Of a DNA stretch of 64,000 nucleotides, positions 24,765 to 33,901 are shown piece after piece. Numbering within the stretch: position 1 is the first letter of the stretch; every line of letters starts with the position of its first letter. The notes under the pieces were generated by a model. That model saw only the letters and a list, made by a program, of their open reading frames with translations, did no database searches and had not been told where the DNA came from. This DNA is from CAWGYT01 sp963826795 (GTDB lineage: Bacteria > Planctomycetota > Planctomycetia > Pirellulales > Pirellulaceae): assembly GCA_963826795.1 (NCBI GenBank), contig CAWGYT010000004.1:620001-684000 (forward strand). The letters run 5' to 3'. The translations under genes were made by a program, and so were the position numbers.

Positions 24765-27106
24765 TGAATCTTCCGGAGAACACCAAAAGCCTCCCGATCT
24801 TGCCGCTCAAAAGCAGCGTGCTGTTTCCGCATCAGATGTTGCCCTTGGTCGTTGGCCGCGCGGGTTCCATTGCGGCGGTCGAAGCGGCGCTGGCGACCGA
24901 AGATAAGACGCTGTTCATTGTCTCGCAGCGCGACGAGTCGGTTGAGGATCCTCAGTTTGACGACCTGTTTCCGATTGGCACGCTGGCCGTAATCAAAAAA
25001 ATGGCGCGGGCCGAAGGCATCATTCAGATCGTCGTGCAGGGGATCGAGCGGGGCCGATTGGTCGAACAGGATCCCAACCAGCCGCACCTGCAGGCGACGA
25101 TTGAAAACGTCCCGCGTCCGGAGGATTGGGACGCGAATACGGAGGCGCTGCATCGCGAGATTCTGGACGCGGCCGCAAAGATTCTGGCACAGGTGAATCC
25201 CCAGGCGCAGGCTGCCTTGACGCAAATGATTCGCCAAGTCGAACAGCCACTCCATCAGGTCTACGTGCTCAGCTCGTTGTTGTCCCTGAAACTCGCCGAC
25301 GAGCAGCGTCTGCTGGGTGCGACGACCCAGCGCGAATCGCTGGAACTGATGCACGCGTTTTTGATGCACGAGATACAGGTTCTGGAGGTCCGGCAGCAGA
25401 TCGCCAATCAAGCTCAGACCGAGATGACCCGTGAGCAGCGCGAGTACCTCCTGCGGAAGCAGCTGAGTGCGATTCAGGATGAGCTGGGCGAGCAGAATCC
25501 CGAGCAGGCGGATATTGCGGAGTTGCGTCGACAAGTGGATGCCGCCGATCTGCCCGACGCGGTTCGCAAAGAAGTGGACCGCGAGTTGAAACGATTGGAA
25601 CGACTGCCCTCGGCCTCTCCGGACTATCAGGTGACGCGCAGCTACCTGGAACTGGTGGCGGAGTTGCCGTGGCAAAGAACTTCGACCGATCGCCTCGACC
25701 TGGACCGCGCTCAGGAAATCCTCGATCGCGATCACTTTGGTTTGGACAAAGTCAAGACTCGGATTATCGAGCACCTCGCGGTGATGAAATTGAATCCCTC
25801 GGCCCGCGCCCCGATCTTGTGTTTCGTGGGGCCACCCGGCGTCGGCAAGACTTCGCTGGGTAAGTCGATCGCTGCCGCCCTGGGCCGCGAGTTCGCCCGC
25901 GAGAGTCTCGGTGGGCTCTCGGACGAAGCGGAGCTGCGCGGGCACCGACGGACCTACATCGGCGCCATGCCCGGGCGGATCATCCAGGCAATTCGCCGAG
26001 CTGGAACGCAGAACCCCGTCTTGATGCTCGACGAGATCGACAAGTTGGGTCGGGATTTTCGCGGCGACCCCGCCGCGGCGCTGTTGGAGATCCTCGATCC
26101 CGCTCAAAACTCCCAGTTTCGTGACAACTACCTGAACCTGCCCTTCGACCTCTCGCAGGTCTTGTTCATCGCGACCGCCAACACGCTCGACACCATCCCG
26201 CGCCCGTTGCTCGACCGGATTGAAGTTCTGGAAGTCAGCGGCTACAGCGACGAGGAAAAGCTGCAGATCGCTCGCCACTATCTTCTCCCCCGGCAATTGG
26301 CCGACGCGGGCCTGTCTCCCGAGCGTGTTCAACTGTCCGACGCCGCGCTGTTGAAAATCATTCGTGGCTATACGCGCGAGTCGGGCGTGAGGAACCTGGA
26401 GCGCGCGATCGGTAGTGTCTGTCGCAAGGTGGCGACCCATTTCGCGCGGGGCGAAAGCGATGCGATGAGCATCGGTCCAGAGCAGATCGCTCAGCTGCTG
26501 GGCCATGAGCGGTTTCGTCGACAGGATATTCGCAAGCGAATGGATCCCGGGGTCGCAGCCGGGTTGGCCTGGACTCCCGTCGGAGGCGATGTGCTGTACA
26601 TCGAGGCCGTGCTCTTGCCCGATTCGAAAGAACTGACGCTCACGGGTCAGTTGGGAGACGTGATGAAGGAGTCCGCCAAGACGGCGCAAAGCTTCGTTCG
26701 TTCGCAGTGGGCCGAGCTGAATCTGGAAAAGCAGGCGTTGGAATGCGGCGTCCACCTGCACGTGCCTGCCGGGGCCACCCCCAAAGACGGGCCGTCGGCC
26801 GGCGTCACGATGGCGACCGCGCTGGCATCGCTGTATTCCCATCAGCCCGTCCGCCGTGATTCCGCGATGACCGGCGAAATCACGCTCAGTGGGTTGGTGT
26901 TGCCCGTGGGAGGCATTCGTGAAAAGGTCCTGGCCGCCCACCGGGCCGGGATGAAACAAATCATTTTGCCGAAGGCGAATGAACCGGACCTGGACGATCT
27001 GCCGCAAAACGTGCGGGACGACTTGGAGTTCGTGCTGGTGGAAAACGTCGAGCAAGTCGTGACCGCCGCGATTCCCACGCTGGCCAATCATTTCCTGCAC
27101 GCCTGA
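24764..27106 (+). CDS. lon: ATP-dependent protease La (Lon)
   Basis: A 780-residue, full-length LonA. The N-terminal substrate domain starts at once (LPILPLKSSVLFPHQMLPLV). The AAA+ domain has Walker A CFVGPPGVGKTSLGKSIAAA, an intact Walker B region (NPVLMLDEIDKLGRDFRGDP) and the usual sensor region. The C-terminal peptidase carries the Ser-Lys dyad: Ser678 in PKDGPSAGVTMATAL and Lys721 in GGIREKVLAAHRAG, numbered almost as in E. coli. It degrades damaged and regulatory proteins in the cytoplasm. It is coupled to hsp20 by a one-base overlap and converges on the sugar ABC transporter genes. Confidence 0.96.
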   Translation: MNLPENTKSLPILPLKSSVLFPHQMLPLVVGRAGSIAAVEAALATEDKTLFIVSQRDESVEDPQFDDLFPIGTLAVIKKMARAEGIIQIVVQGIERGRLVEQDPNQPHLQATIENVPRPEDWDANTEALHREILDAAAKILAQVNPQAQAALTQMIRQVEQPLHQVYVLSSLLSLKLADEQRLLGATTQRESLELMHAFLMHEIQVLEVRQQIANQAQTEMTREQREYLLRKQLSAIQDELGEQNPEQADIAELRRQVDAADLPDAVRKEVDRELKRLERLPSASPDYQVTRSYLELVAELPWQRTSTDRLDLDRAQEILDRDHFGLDKVKTRIIEHLAVMKLNPSARAPILCFVGPPGVGKTSLGKSIAAALGREFARESLGGLSDEAELRGHRRTYIGAMPGRIIQAIRRAGTQNPVLMLDEIDKLGRDFRGDPAAALLEILDPAQNSQFRDNYLNLPFDLSQVLFIATANTLDTIPRPLLDRIEVLEVSGYSDEEKLQIARHYLLPRQLADAGLSPERVQLSDAALLKIIRGYTRESGVRNLERAIGSVCRKVATHFARGESDAMSIGPEQIAQLLGHERFRRQDIRKRMDPGVAAGLAWTPVGGDVLYIEAVLLPDSKELTLTGQLGDVMKESAKTAQSFVRSQWAELNLEKQALECGVHLHVPAGATPKDGPSAGVTMATALASLYSHQPVRRDSAMTGEITLSGLVLPVGGIREKVLAAHRAGMKQIILPKANEPDLDDLPQNVRDDLEFVLVENVEQVVTAAIPTLANHFLHA

Positions 27107-27126
27107 CGCGCGACGAATGCGGCTGG

Positions 27127-28674
27127 TTATCCGGCGTCGCTCGCCGCGACATTCGCGCCCCCCGTCGCCGCTTCCATGATCTTTTGCTCGGTTGCTTCCG
27201 CACGCGAAAACTCGGCCGTCAAGCGGCCTTCGGCAAGCACCAGGATGCGATCGCAAACGGTGAGCAACTCGGGCAGCTCGCTGGACGTCAGGATAATCGC
27301 GATGCCTTCGCGACAAAGCTGATCCATGAGGCGATAGAGTTCGGCTTTGGCACCCACATCAACGCCACGTGTGGGGTCGTCCAGCAGCAAGACCTTGGGG
27401 TGGGTGAGCAGCCAGCGGCCGATGATCGTCTTTTGCTGGTTGCCCCCACTCAGACTCGTGATCGCGGACTCCGTTCCCGACGTTTTGATTCCGAGTCGCT
27501 GAATCGATTCGCGTACCGACTCGCGCTCACGAGACGCCCGGATCAAGCCCAACGGTCCGGTCTGGCGGAGCGTACAGATGCTGATGTTTTCCCGAACCAC
27601 CATCTGGGCAAAGATCCCCAAACGCTTGCGGTCTTCGGTCACCATCGCGATTCCCGCGCGGCGGGCCTCGGTCGGGTGTCGAAAACGAACCGGACGATCA
27701 TCCAGAAAAATCTGACCTTGAGGCGTTTCCGAACTGGCACCGAAGAGGCACTCCAGCAACTCGGTCCGGCCAGCTCCCATTAGACCGGCAATCCCCAGAA
27801 TCTCCCCGCGCCGCAGATTAAACGAGATGTCTTTCAATCGCCAGGCGCGCGCGTGTCCTGGCCATGGTCGGGAAAGCTCTTTGACCTGGAGGATCACATC
27901 GCCGATCGGTCGCGGATCATGCAAGTCGATCTCTTCGATGGCACGCCCCACCATCAAATGCGTGATCTCCCGAGGATTGGTCGCCGTTCGCTCGACCGTC
28001 TTAACCAGCTTGCCGTCTCGCAACACGGTAATTCGATCCGAGAGTCGAAAGACCTCATCCATTTTATGCGAGATGTAAAGGACCGTCACGCCGCGCTGCC
28101 GCAGTCGGGCAATCACCCGGTAAAGCCGCTCGACCTCGGACTCAGTCAAAGCGCTCGTCGGCTCGTCCATGATCAAAATGTCTGTCTTCAGTGACAATGC
28201 CTTGGCGATCTCAAGCAGTTGCTGGTCGCCGACGCGCAGTGAACCGGCGAGCGCCTGGGGGTGCACGTCGCACTCCAGTTCTTCGAGCAGGACTTTCGTC
28301 TGGGCATTCATGCGGCGTTCGTCGAGTAATCCGAAGGACGTCCGCAGCTCGCGTCCCAGAAAGACGTTTGCCGAGGCCGAAAGTTGTTCGACGAGGTTGA
28401 GTTCTTGATGAATGATGCTGATCCCGGCGAATTCGGCCGAGCGAGTTCCGCGAAATCGCACGGGCTCGCCGCGCACCAGCAGTTGACCCTCGTAGTCGGT
28501 AATCACGCCCGAAAGGATCTTCATCAGCGTGCTCTTGCCCGCCCCGTTCTCGCCGCAGATTGAATGCAGCTCGCCCGGCAGGATCGCCAGCGACACATCC
28601 CACAACGCGACCACACCCGGATAGCGTTTGGTGATGTTTTCGATCGTGATGATCGGTGGCGTGGACTCGGTCAT
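27127..28674 (-). CDS. sugar ABC transporter ATP-binding protein (RbsA-like, two ABC domains)
   Basis: 515 residues with two nucleotide-binding domains, as in RbsA/XylG. Domain one: Walker A CGENGAGKSTLMKILSGV, Walker B ILIMDEPTSAL. Domain two: altered Walker A AGLMGAGRTELLECLFG, where Arg replaces the Lys as in this family, signature SLSGGNQQKTIIGRWLL, Walker B VLLLDDPTRGVDVGAK. It drives uptake of a monosaccharide or similar ligand with the permease and binding protein encoded just upstream on the same strand. The last gene of that operon, it ends 21 bases from the lon stop in a convergent arrangement. Confidence 0.92.
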   Translation of the reverse strand: MTESTPPIITIENITKRYPGVVALWDVSLAILPGELHSICGENGAGKSTLMKILSGVITDYEGQLLVRGEPVRFRGTRSAEFAGISIIHQELNLVEQLSASANVFLGRELRTSFGLLDERRMNAQTKVLLEELECDVHPQALAGSLRVGDQQLLEIAKALSLKTDILIMDEPTSALTESEVERLYRVIARLRQRGVTVLYISHKMDEVFRLSDRITVLRDGKLVKTVERTATNPREITHLMVGRAIEEIDLHDPRPIGDVILQVKELSRPWPGHARAWRLKDISFNLRRGEILGIAGLMGAGRTELLECLFGASSETPQGQIFLDDRPVRFRHPTEARRAGIAMVTEDRKRLGIFAQMVVRENISICTLRQTGPLGLIRASRERESVRESIQRLGIKTSGTESAITSLSGGNQQKTIIGRWLLTHPKVLLLDDPTRGVDVGAKAELYRLMDQLCREGIAIILTSSELPELLTVCDRILVLAEGRLTAEFSRAEATEQKIMEAATGGANVAASDAG

Positions 28675-28754
28675 CCGCAGGCCTCCGGGGAGCTTGGGTT
28701 GGCCCGTTTCCGCCGGGCGCGAAGGGACCCGCGCGAGGAGCGGGCCCGTGTGGG

Positions 28755-29993
28755 TCAGCCGCGGCGTCCGCGGTTGGTTTCGGTTACTTTCAGGGTCACC
28801 AGGGCCACCAGCAAAATGCTCGCGGTGACCGCCCCGGCGTTCAGGCCCATGGTTTGATGCGTCAGCACGAACACGACGGTTCCCACCAAGGCCGCCAGGA
28901 TGGGAATCGTAGCCAGGCCAAGCGGTCCGGGGAAAAACTCCTTGCGCGTGCCGCGGGCTTGCCGCCTGAGTTCGTTAAAGGCGACGGCGAGCACGACCAG
29001 GAAGCCCACGATCAGTCCTTGATAGTCGTCCGAACCGGCGCGCACGATTTTGGCAACCGAGTCGATCACGACGCGCAGGAACAGGACGCCCAACATCACG
29101 CCGGGGATCAAGCCCGCCCCGCCCTGCAAGCTGCAACCCCCCACCACCGCCGCGGCGATCGCGTTCAATTCGTAGCCCACCGCCAGCGTCGAAGGATTCG
29201 CCGCACCGACCTTGGCCGTATACAGCACGCCGGCGATCGCGGCGGTCACCGCCCCCAGCGAATAAGCGAGCCATTTCAGCTGTTCCGTGCGAATCCCACT
29301 GAGCCGCGCCGCGTCTTCGTTGCCACCCATGGCGTACAGATGTCGCCCGATCACGGTGCGACCCATCAAGAACCAACAGCAAAAACCCAGGACCAAGAAA
29401 ATAATCAGCGCCACCCACCACTGGCTCAAGGCCGAAAACGTCACGTCGTCCGCTCGGACTTTCGTGACCTGGTTGCCGAGTTCGGCGGTCACCGCCTGGT
29501 TGAGGATCTTGGCAAGACTTCGCAAACCGACCAGCGAGGCCAGCGTCGCGACGAAGGGTGGCAGGTTGACGACCGTGATCAACCAGGCGTGGAGCGTCCC
29601 GACCATCAATCCGACCAGGAGCGCCGCGACAATCGCCAGCATCACGACTGGCAATCCGACGTCGCTCGCATCCGGCACGCCGTTATCGCCCAAGGGTGCC
29701 AGCCAGAGCATCACCAGTCCGCAGACGGATCCCGAGAAGACAATCACCGAACCGCTCGATAGATCGATCCCGCCGGAGATGATCACGATGGCAGCGCCGA
29801 GCGCGAAGATCCCCAACAACGCCGTTTGGTGCAGGATGTCCTGCAGGTTGCGGCCCGGCTGACGCAAGTAGTCATCGTTGAACAGCAGGGTGACCCCAAT
29901 CACCGCCAAGACGGCGAGGACCAACCCAAGTTCGTTACGATACCGCTTTGCGAAGCTAAGCGAAACCTGATCCGTGCGGTGTGTCTTGCCCAT
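28755..29993 (-). CDS. sugar ABC transporter permease (RbsC-like)
   Basis: 412 residues with 8-10 hydrophobic helices of the BPD_transp_2 (RbsC/XylH) family. Conserved pieces: ALGAAIVIISGGIDLSSGSV in the first half, PPFVATLASLVGLRSLA and the cytoplasmic GRHLYAMGGNEDAARLSGI, then NAIAAAVVGGCSLQGGAG. The start ATG (29991-29993) overlaps the stop of the binding-protein gene as TAATG, indicating translational coupling; a start at 30026 inside the upstream gene is unlikely. It forms the membrane channel of the importer. Confidence 0.91.
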   Translation of the reverse strand: MGKTHRTDQVSLSFAKRYRNELGLVLAVLAVIGVTLLFNDDYLRQPGRNLQDILHQTALLGIFALGAAIVIISGGIDLSSGSVIVFSGSVCGLVMLWLAPLGDNGVPDASDVGLPVVMLAIVAALLVGLMVGTLHAWLITVVNLPPFVATLASLVGLRSLAKILNQAVTAELGNQVTKVRADDVTFSALSQWWVALIIFLVLGFCCWFLMGRTVIGRHLYAMGGNEDAARLSGIRTEQLKWLAYSLGAVTAAIAGVLYTAKVGAANPSTLAVGYELNAIAAAVVGGCSLQGGAGLIPGVMLGVLFLRVVIDSVAKIVRAGSDDYQGLIVGFLVVLAVAFNELRRQARGTRKEFFPGPLGLATIPILAALVGTVVFVLTHQTMGLNAGAVTASILLVALVTLKVTETNRGRRG

Positions 29994-31108
29994 TAAGAAC
30001 CCATCAGATTTCGCTCCCGCATCCACGCGCGGAAATCCGAATACTTGAAGAACTTGGTGTCCGCGTTGAACATGTCGGGCGTCAGGGGCGTGCCTTGATC
30101 CGGAACCACGACCCGCAGTTCGGTCGTGTAAATGTCGTCGCCCGGCTCCGCGAAACGCCTGCTGGCGGGGTCATAGCCCGGATAGAGCTCCTTGATCACC
30201 TCCCCCTCTTCGTCGATTAACGCCTTCATCAGCTTCGTGCCGAGATACCCCATCTGATACGGGTTCTGCACGATCATCGCATCGATCCAACCCTGCTCCA
30301 TGTCGTCCAGTGCTGCCGGTGCCGCGTCGAAAACGACGACCGCGACCTTCTCGCGCAGCTGACGCTCCTGCACGACCTTGACGATTGCATGGGCGTTGTA
30401 GGCCCAGATGCCGACCAGCGTATCGAGTTGGGGATGGTTGTTCAGCGCTGCCTTGACGTTTTCCTGGGCCTGGTTTTCGTCGCCTTGATCGGCCAGGCTG
30501 TCGGCTTCCTGGAACATGGTTCCGGCGCCTTGGGCGAACCCGCTGATTCGTTCAATCGCGTTGGCCACGGTTTTCAGCCCGACGAAGGTCGCGTAGGTAC
30601 CCCCTTGTGGCTTGATGCCCTTGGCGGCCTTCCCCAACTCCTGGCCGCCAATCACATTGTTGGTGCCCAGATAGGCGAACCGAGTTTCCGGGTCCTCCAT
30701 GTCGGAATCGATCGTGACCACATGGATTCCGTTGGCGCGAAGCGCCTTCATTGCCTCGGAAATGCCTCGGTTCTTCGCGTCCACTGACGAAATCGCGACG
30801 GCGGCGATGTCGGATTGCGTCGCGTATTGGTTCAGTTTGTTGATCTGGGCCTCTTCCGAAAAATCACCCTTGTCCAGTACCGCTTCCAAATTCGACGCGC
30901 TCAGGTTCAGGTCTTCGGCCGCCTGCTTCATCCCCTCCCGCATCGCGTCCCAAAACGGGTCGTCTCCGTTGGTGAGCAGAATGATCCGGCGTGTGCCAAC
31001 CGAGCTGGGGCCAACCTCGGATTTGCGACAGCCGCTGGGGACCACCGTCAGCAGCGCCAAGCCACACAGGGCTCCGGCGAGCAGCGAAAGCTTGCGTGTA
31101 AGAGACAT
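29993..31108 (-). CDS. sugar ABC transporter substrate-binding lipoprotein (RbsB-like)
   Basis: 371 residues. A signal peptide (LSLLAGALCGLALLTVV) ends in lipobox VPSGC, so the protein is lipidated. The periplasmic-binding fold of the ribose type is visible: IILLTNGDDPFWDAMREGMK, AVAISSVDAKNRGISEAMKA, IHVVTIDSDMEDPETRFAYL and TNNVIGGQELGKAAKG, then VGIWAYNAHAIVKVVQERQL and FDAAPAALDDMEQGWIDAMI. First gene of the three-gene importer operon. The ligand cannot be read from the sequence; no sugar kinase or isomerase follows directly. Confidence 0.91.
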   Translation of the reverse strand: MSLTRKLSLLAGALCGLALLTVVPSGCRKSEVGPSSVGTRRIILLTNGDDPFWDAMREGMKQAAEDLNLSASNLEAVLDKGDFSEEAQINKLNQYATQSDIAAVAISSVDAKNRGISEAMKALRANGIHVVTIDSDMEDPETRFAYLGTNNVIGGQELGKAAKGIKPQGGTYATFVGLKTVANAIERISGFAQGAGTMFQEADSLADQGDENQAQENVKAALNNHPQLDTLVGIWAYNAHAIVKVVQERQLREKVAVVVFDAAPAALDDMEQGWIDAMIVQNPYQMGYLGTKLMKALIDEEGEVIKELYPGYDPASRRFAEPGDDIYTTELRVVVPDQGTPLTPDMFNADTKFFKYSDFRAWMRERNLMGS

Positions 31109-31493
31109 CCGCGAGCACCTCTCATGCGAGAAAAAGAACCGAGCTCGGTGGTTTCAGACAGGAGGTCGGCCGGAATCGCGTGGGGTCGCCGCTGCACGCG
31201 ACCGTTCGGTGCGAGCCGCAGCGGGTCCCGCTGCCAGCGACAAAGAACCCGTCGACCGCAGAACCCTTCGAGTGCAGAACCCGTCGAGCGAACCGCCTCG
31301 TCCCCTCGAGCAAACCGATGGGAACCGTGAGCGTCCGATTCTAAATGCGGCAAACCCGCGGGACAAGTCCTTGCCGTTGGAAGACTTACTGAAGGCGTCC
31401 CCAGCCGGAAACTTGTTCAATATTTGCCGCCCAAGATCCGATTCAACACGTAAGATCCCACCCATCGCTCCGCTCCCTCATCCCGCCTGCAAC
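31109..31493. other. divergent gap between the ABC operon and the kinase gene
   Basis: 385 bases, no gene recognised. Promoters for both directions are expected here. It contains a short direct duplication, cagaaccc-type sequence with gtcga repeats, near 31257-31290. The kinase open frame runs back through this region and into the ABC gene, but that part is not family-like. Confidence 0.35.
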
Positions 31494-32408
31494 ATGACGC
31501 CATCCACACAACTCCCGTCGACGGGTGCGGTCCGGCCGCGTCCCACCGCTGGTCTTGGCAAGCTGCTGGGAAACTGGCAATTGCATCAACTGGTCGGCCA
31601 GGGCACGCTCTCGTCCGTCTACGAGGCAAGGCCTCTGGGCTGCCCACCCTCCTGGCCCGCCGACTACGTCATCAAGGTCTTGCGACCCGAATATCGGAAC
31701 GATCCGGGTGCCCTGCAGGCGATGCGCCGCGAAGCCGAGGTGGGCCGACACAGCTCGCACCCCAACCTGATCCCCATCCTTGAGGCCCATCTCGACTCGG
31801 ATCCCCCGTGTATCGTGATGCCGAGACTCCAGGGCGCGTCGGTAGCCGCCGTGATCCAACGGGTCGGCCGGCTGATCGTGCCGCAGGCACTTTGGCTGAC
31901 TCGGCAAGTTGCCCAAGCTTTGCGGCATTTGCACGGGCAGGGCTGGATTCACGGTGATGTGAAACCCGCGAACATTATTGTGTCGCGACAGGGGCACGCC
32001 ACGCTGATCGATCTGGCATCCGCGATGCGCCCCGACGAATCGATGTATTCGCGGCAGCGACCGATGATGGGCACGCTGGCCTATGCGGCCCCGGAAATGC
32101 TGATCTCGACCAGCTCGACCCAGCCCACCTGCGATATCTACAGCCTCGGTGTGACCCTTTTCGAGTCGCTCTCGGGACGTCTCCCGTTTCCTCATTCCGA
32201 GCCCGCCCGGCTGGTCGAGGCGCAACTGCGCGACACGCCGCCCGATCTTCAACGCCTCAACCTTCCCATTCCCCAGTCCGTCTCGGAATTGGTGAAACGC
32301 TTGCTGGCCAAGTCACCCCTGCGGCGTCCTCAAGGCTGCGACGAACTAATCGATGAGCTGGCCGAACTGGAAATCGAAACTCTGGAAAGTCGATTTCCTG
32401 GCGTCTGA
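31494..32408 (+). CDS. Hanks-type serine/threonine kinase, atypical motifs
   Basis: 304 residues, essentially only a kinase domain, with no membrane segment. Gly-rich loop LVGQGTLSSVYEA (near residue 37), ATP Lys61 in VIKVLRPEYR, Glu in MRREAEVGRHSSHPN, catalytic loop IHGDVKPANIIV with Asp155, metal site LIDLASAM with Asp173, APE motif AYAAPEML and IYSLGVTLFESLSGRLPF. HGD replaces HRD and DLA replaces DFG, so it lacks the RD Arg and the Gly of DFG; catalysis is still plausible because Asp, Asn and Lys are kept. ATG 31494 has no strong ribosome site. Substrate unknown. It converges on glcF. Confidence 0.87.
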   Translation: MTPSTQLPSTGAVRPRPTAGLGKLLGNWQLHQLVGQGTLSSVYEARPLGCPPSWPADYVIKVLRPEYRNDPGALQAMRREAEVGRHSSHPNLIPILEAHLDSDPPCIVMPRLQGASVAAVIQRVGRLIVPQALWLTRQVAQALRHLHGQGWIHGDVKPANIIVSRQGHATLIDLASAMRPDESMYSRQRPMMGTLAYAAPEMLISTSSTQPTCDIYSLGVTLFESLSGRLPFPHSEPARLVEAQLRDTPPDLQRLNLPIPQSVSELVKRLLAKSPLRRPQGCDELIDELAELEIETLESRFPGV

Positions 32409-32464
32409 ACGGAACGCCTCAACCGCACTCTCGGTCTGCCTTTCGATTTCCGGTTGACGCGGCG

Positions 32465-33803
32465 CTAGGCCGGCTCTCCCGTGTAGCTCTCGAACAAGAG
32501 GTCGATTGGGTGCACGATTCGTAACCGGTGACCCTGCTGGCGGGCCTCCCGCGCGATTTGCAGCAGGCAGCCGGCGTTGGCCGTGGCCACCGTCGTCGCT
32601 CCCGTCGCCAGAATATTCGCCAGTTTGCGCCGCGCGAGCCGCTGGGCCATCTCGGGCTCGGTCAGGTTGTAAGTCCCCGCCGCTCCGCAACAGAGTTCGC
32701 TCTCGGCCAATTCGATGAGCTCCAATCCCGGGATTTGTTGCAACAGCCGCCGAGGCGCCTCGCGGATCCGCTGGGCATGCACCAGATGGCAGGCGTCGTG
32801 ATAGGTCACGCGTCGAGGGGTCGCGCGCTGAGGAGGTACCAGGCCCAGGTCATCCAGAAACTCGTTCACGTCGCGAACTGTCGTGGCGAATGCGGCTCGA
32901 TCGGCTTGCCGCGCGTCATGCCAGTGATGTCCATAGTCTTTGAGCATCGAGCCGCATCCGGCCACATTGACCACGATCGCGTCGACGCCGGAACGTGACA
33001 GGGATGCGAGGTTGCGGTCCGCCAGTTCACGCGCCGGTTCCTGGCAGCCCGCGTGATAGTGAATCGCGCCGCAACAGACCTGGCCGTCGGGCACGATCAC
33101 TTCGCAGCCGTTTTCTTGGAGGACGCGCGCCGTCGCCCATTGGGTCCGCGCAAACATGATGTCCGCGACGCAGCCCCGAAACAGGGCAACGCGAGCCCGT
33201 CGCGGGCCCTTTGCGGGAAGGCTGGCCGGCAGCGGCGGAGGCGGCTTCGGCAAGGGGGGCAGCATCCGCACCAGCTGTTGCAAACGTGGCGGAAGCAGCC
33301 GAACCAACCCCAGCCGCTCCGCCAGCCGGTCCAATCCGCCGCGCTGCGCGATCCTGCGCCACGGCCATCGCCCGACGCAATCGCTCACGATTGGGAAACA
33401 GGCCGAAAAGGATCCAGCGATGAAACCAGTCGTCCGTCTTACCCGGCGCGTCCCGACGTTCCTCCATCAGCACCCGAAACGGTTCAATCAGCCGGCCATA
33501 CTGCACCCCTGAAGGGCAAGCCGTCTCGCAGGCTCGGCAGTCCAAGCATAATTCCAGATGACGCTGGACATGTTGGTCCAACTCCAGCCGTCCCTCGCTC
33601 ACGGCGCGCATCAGGTGGATCCGGCCGCGCGGACCGTCGTTCTCGTTGCCCAGTTCGACATACGTGGGACAGGCCGAGGTGCACAGTCCACAATGCACAC
33701 AATCCAGGAACAAGGCCTCGTTCAGCGGGGCGGCGGAGGAACCGGCGGGAGCTAACGCCGGCGCGGCCGTCGCTTGCGAGGGTGAAACGTGTGGGTCATT
33801 CAT
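32465..33803 (-). CDS. glcF: glycolate oxidase iron-sulfur subunit GlcF (frameshifted)
   Basis: About 445 residues when repaired. The first part carries two ferredoxin-type 4Fe-4S sites: CVHCGLCTSACPTYVELG and CLDCRACETACPSGVQYG. After FPNRERLRRAMAVA the frame breaks in 33351-33360. The other frame continues with RIAQRGGLDRLAERLGLVRL and the two CCG domains: ALFRGCVADIMFART, VCCGAIHYHAGCQEPAREL, ELCCGAAGTYNL. The length is one base more than a multiple of three, so one base is extra. GlcF passes electrons from the flavin subunits to the membrane. It is the last gene of lhgO-glcD-glcE-glcF. Confidence 0.88.
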
Positions 33804-33901
33804 GCGAGATCCAACTGGGCCTTTGGACGGGGATGGGGCGGCGATCCAACAAGAACTTGCGATCCGATCGAGCGGGTGACACGAATTCAGTACACAAAGC
33901 T

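Noticed and set aside
24659..27316. An 885-codon open frame antisense to lon
   Set aside because: It mirrors lon almost exactly, reads as Gln/Arg/Leu-rich sequence without family motifs, and arises from third-position GC bias.
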